Assembly: GCF_030264275.1 (NCBI RefSeq)
Contig: NZ_CP127165.1
Location: forward strand, 2,282,001-2,346,000
Direction: 5' to 3'
Origin: Marivivens sp. LCG002
GTDB taxonomy: Bacteria; Pseudomonadota; Alphaproteobacteria; Rhodobacterales; Rhodobacteraceae
DNA length: 64,000 bases
The notes under the pieces are model-generated. The model ran no database searches, had not been told where the DNA came from, and was given only the letters and a program-made list of their open reading frames with translations. A program made the translations under genes and the position numbers. This document shows, one piece after another, positions 62,317 through 64,000 of the stretch (position 1 is the stretch's first letter; each line of letters starts with the position of its first letter).

Positions 62317-62321
62317 GGCGC

Positions 62322-62801
62322 TCACCCTCCGAAATGCAGAACGCAAATCAGTGTGAAAAGACGGCGTGCAGTGTCGTAATCGACCTCTGCCTTGCCCTCG
62401 AGCCGCTCTTGGAGAATGCGCGCACCTTCGTCGTGAATTCCGCGACGGGCCATGTCGATCGTTTCGATCTGGTTCGTCGGAAGGGTCTTTACCGCGTCGA
62501 AATAGCTTTCGCAGATCTGGAAATAGTCTTTCACCACCTGACGGAACGGCCCAAGGCTGAGATGGAACTCGGCAGCGGGATCGTCCGCTTCGGTCGTCAA
62601 AGCGAAAACCAGACGGCGATCACGGATCGAAAGCGAAAGTTTATAGGGACCTTCGGGCACGGGACGTTCATCACGTGCGGGAAGAATGATGTTGTTGGCC
62701 TCAAGAAGGTCAAAAATGGCGACACGGCGTTCCTGTTCGATCTCCGGTGTCGGAGGCGGCAGGGCGCTGTCGTCGAGTTCGATATGTATAATTCTGGACA
62801 T
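62322..62801 (-). CDS. UPF0262 family protein
   Basis: 159 aa. MSRIIHIELDDSALPPPTPE and FHLSLGPFRQVVKDYFQICE mark the UPF0262 family, confined mostly to alphaproteobacteria and usually beside hisD. Function unknown. Confidence 0.9.
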   Translation of the reverse strand: MSRIIHIELDDSALPPPTPEIEQERRVAIFDLLEANNIILPARDERPVPEGPYKLSLSIRDRRLVFALTTEADDPAAEFHLSLGPFRQVVKDYFQICESYFDAVKTLPTNQIETIDMARRGIHDEGARILQERLEGKAEVDYDTARRLFTLICVLHFGG

Positions 62802-62875
62802 GGGAGGAGCGGTCCTTGATCTATACTTTCAGTTAGCCCGCTCCACGCCCGGAGGCAATGCGACCCAAGCGCAGT

Positions 62876-64000
62876 TTATCCATTCAGCTTGTCGAGTCGA
62901 GCGCGAACGCTCAGCCCGTGGGCCTCAAGACTTTCCGACTGTGCAAGACGCTCTGCGCTCGGCCCTATTGCGGCGATGGCTTCGGGTGTCATGCGCGAAA
63001 GCGTAGTGCGCTTGAGAAAATCCATGACCGACAAACCCGACGAAAACCGCGCCGAACGCGCCGTCGGCAGAACGTGGTTGGGTCCACCGATATAGTCGCC
63101 GATGGCTTCGGGCGTCCAGGCGCCGACAAAGATCGCACCTGCGTGACGGATCTTCTCGCAGAGCGCATCCGCGTCATCGACGCAAAGCTCGAGATGCTCG
63201 GGTGCAATACGGTCGGACAGGCGCACGGCCTCGTCCATATCGCGCACGGTGATGACCGCGCCAAAGTCACGCCAGCTTGCCCCCGCAATCGCGCGGCGTT
63301 CCAGTGTTTCAAGCCGCTTGTCGACAGCAGCAGCGACCGCGCGGCCAAAGTCGGCATCATCGGTGATGAGGATGGATTGGGCACTTTCATCGTGCTCGGC
63401 CTGCGACAGAAGATCGAGAGCGATCCAGTCGGGGTCGTTGTCCTTGTCCGCAATCACGAGGATTTCAGACGGACCCGCGATCATATCGATCCCGACCTTA
63501 CCGAAAACGCGGCGCTTGGCTGCCGCGACAAAGGCATTGCCGGGGCCCGTGATCTTGTCCACGGGCGCAATGGTTTGGGTGCCATAGGCCAGCGCGGCAA
63601 TCGCCTGCGCTCCACCGATCCGGTAAACCTCGTCCACACCCGCAATGCGCGCCGCCAAGAGCACCAGCGGGTTTGCTACCCCATCAGGTGTCGGAACCAC
63701 GATGGCAAGACGCTCGACGCCCGCCACTTTCGCGGGGATCGCATTCATCAGGACCGACGACGGATAGGACGCGAGACCGCCCGGAACATAGAGACCCGCC
63801 GCGGACACCGCCGTCCAGCGCCAACCGAGCGACGCCCCGACCTCATCGGTCCAGCGTTTATCCTCGGGCATTTGCGCCGCGTGATAGGCGCGCACACGCG
63901 CAGCGGCGAGCTCCAGAGCCGCGCGATCCTCGGCGGAAACCTTGGCGCATTCGGCCTCGATTTCGGCTTCCGAAAACCGCAAGGTTTCAGGCGTCAGCTG
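62876..64000 (-). CDS. hisD: Histidinol dehydrogenase, 5' end beyond the window
   Basis: At least 374 codons; the true start lies past 64,000. GPSEILVIADKDND, AEHDESAQSILITDD and the zinc/substrate motif IAPEHLELCVDD are present, with YIGGPNHVLPT near the C-terminus. It carries out the last two steps of histidine synthesis, histidinol to histidine, with NAD. Full family length is about 430 aa, so roughly 55-60 residues are missing off the edge. Confidence 0.95.
   Translation of the reverse strand, partial: QLTPETLRFSEAEIEAECAKVSAEDRAALELAAARVRAYHAAQMPEDKRWTDEVGASLGWRWTAVSAAGLYVPGGLASYPSSVLMNAIPAKVAGVERLAIVVPTPDGVANPLVLLAARIAGVDEVYRIGGAQAIAALAYGTQTIAPVDKITGPGNAFVAAAKRRVFGKVGIDMIAGPSEILVIADKDNDPDWIALDLLSQAEHDESAQSILITDDADFGRAVAAAVDKRLETLERRAIAGASWRDFGAVITVRDMDEAVRLSDRIAPEHLELCVDDADALCEKIRHAGAIFVGAWTPEAIGDYIGGPNHVLPTARSARFSSGLSVMDFLKRTTLSRMTPEAIAAIGPSAERLAQSESLEAHGLSVRARLDKLNG

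Overview
The window looks like a chromosomal segment of a marine-type alphaproteobacterium of the Rhodobacteraceae (roseobacter) kind. The flanks are GC-rich. They carry a hisD - UPF0262 - low-molecular-weight phosphatase - infA - maf - RNase E/G - yacG string on the right and an ectoine-breakdown cluster on the left, both familiar in that family. The assignment rests on gene content and protein style, not on an rRNA gene; none is present.

Left chromosomal flank (1-20,819). A minus-strand surface-polysaccharide operon (GT2, O-antigen ligase/polymerase, flippase, sulfotransferase-glycosyltransferase fusion) is followed by an FeS-containing (6-4) photolyase, a translationally coupled MHYT sensor and chemotaxis receptor pair, two rhodaneses, an AraC regulator divergent from a PhyH-type dioxygenase, and an ABC half-transporter. 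Next comes ectoine catabolism (doeD/doeB/doeA-like genes with a divergent AsnC/Lrp regulator and two copies of a 15-bp operator-like motif between them), a membrane protein, and a broken ChbG/YdjC-type deacetylase gene.

Integrated element (about 20,820-54,470, 33.6 kb). A 21-bp direct repeat bounds it. The right copy lies inside the 3' end of an intact tRNA-Phe(GAA) gene, and the left copy is the displaced tRNA 3' end. Both ends also carry inverted TGTCCCACT / AGTGGGACA pairs, and three tyrosine recombinases plus two excisionase-like HTH proteins sit at the tRNA end. A family B DNA polymerase of about 856 aa (exonuclease motifs, DFTSCYP, K-x3-NSxYG, and a TTDG motif C) lies inside. This combination resembles a pipolin, the mobile elements that encode primer-independent PolB, but the polymerase subtype is an inference.

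The element's cargo is defence. The left half holds a five-gene locus in two divergent operons: an unrecognised 970-aa protein plus a SNF2 helicase on the minus strand, and a UvrD-like helicase, DrmA-like helicase and DrmB-like DUF1998 protein on the plus strand. The DrmB-like protein carries an extra C-terminal STAS-like plus GHKL ATPase module. No DrmC (phospholipase-D nuclease) or DISARM methylase is next to it, so this is a DISARM-related but atypical architecture and the best candidate for an undescribed system. The middle holds a LlaJI/BsuMI-like restriction-modification set (C5 methylase with an N-terminal HTH, McrB-like NTPase, McrC-like nuclease). IS3-, IS5- and IS256-type insertion sequences, several of them decayed, lie around this middle part. 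Two copies of the same IS3-type element in opposite orientation bracket the R-M genes and the polymerase.

Right chromosomal flank (54,471-64,000). tRNA-Phe is followed by a secreted RTX-repeat glycosidase-like protein with a CFI-box C-terminus, then a tightly overlapping minus-strand housekeeping run ending in hisD, which runs off the window edge.
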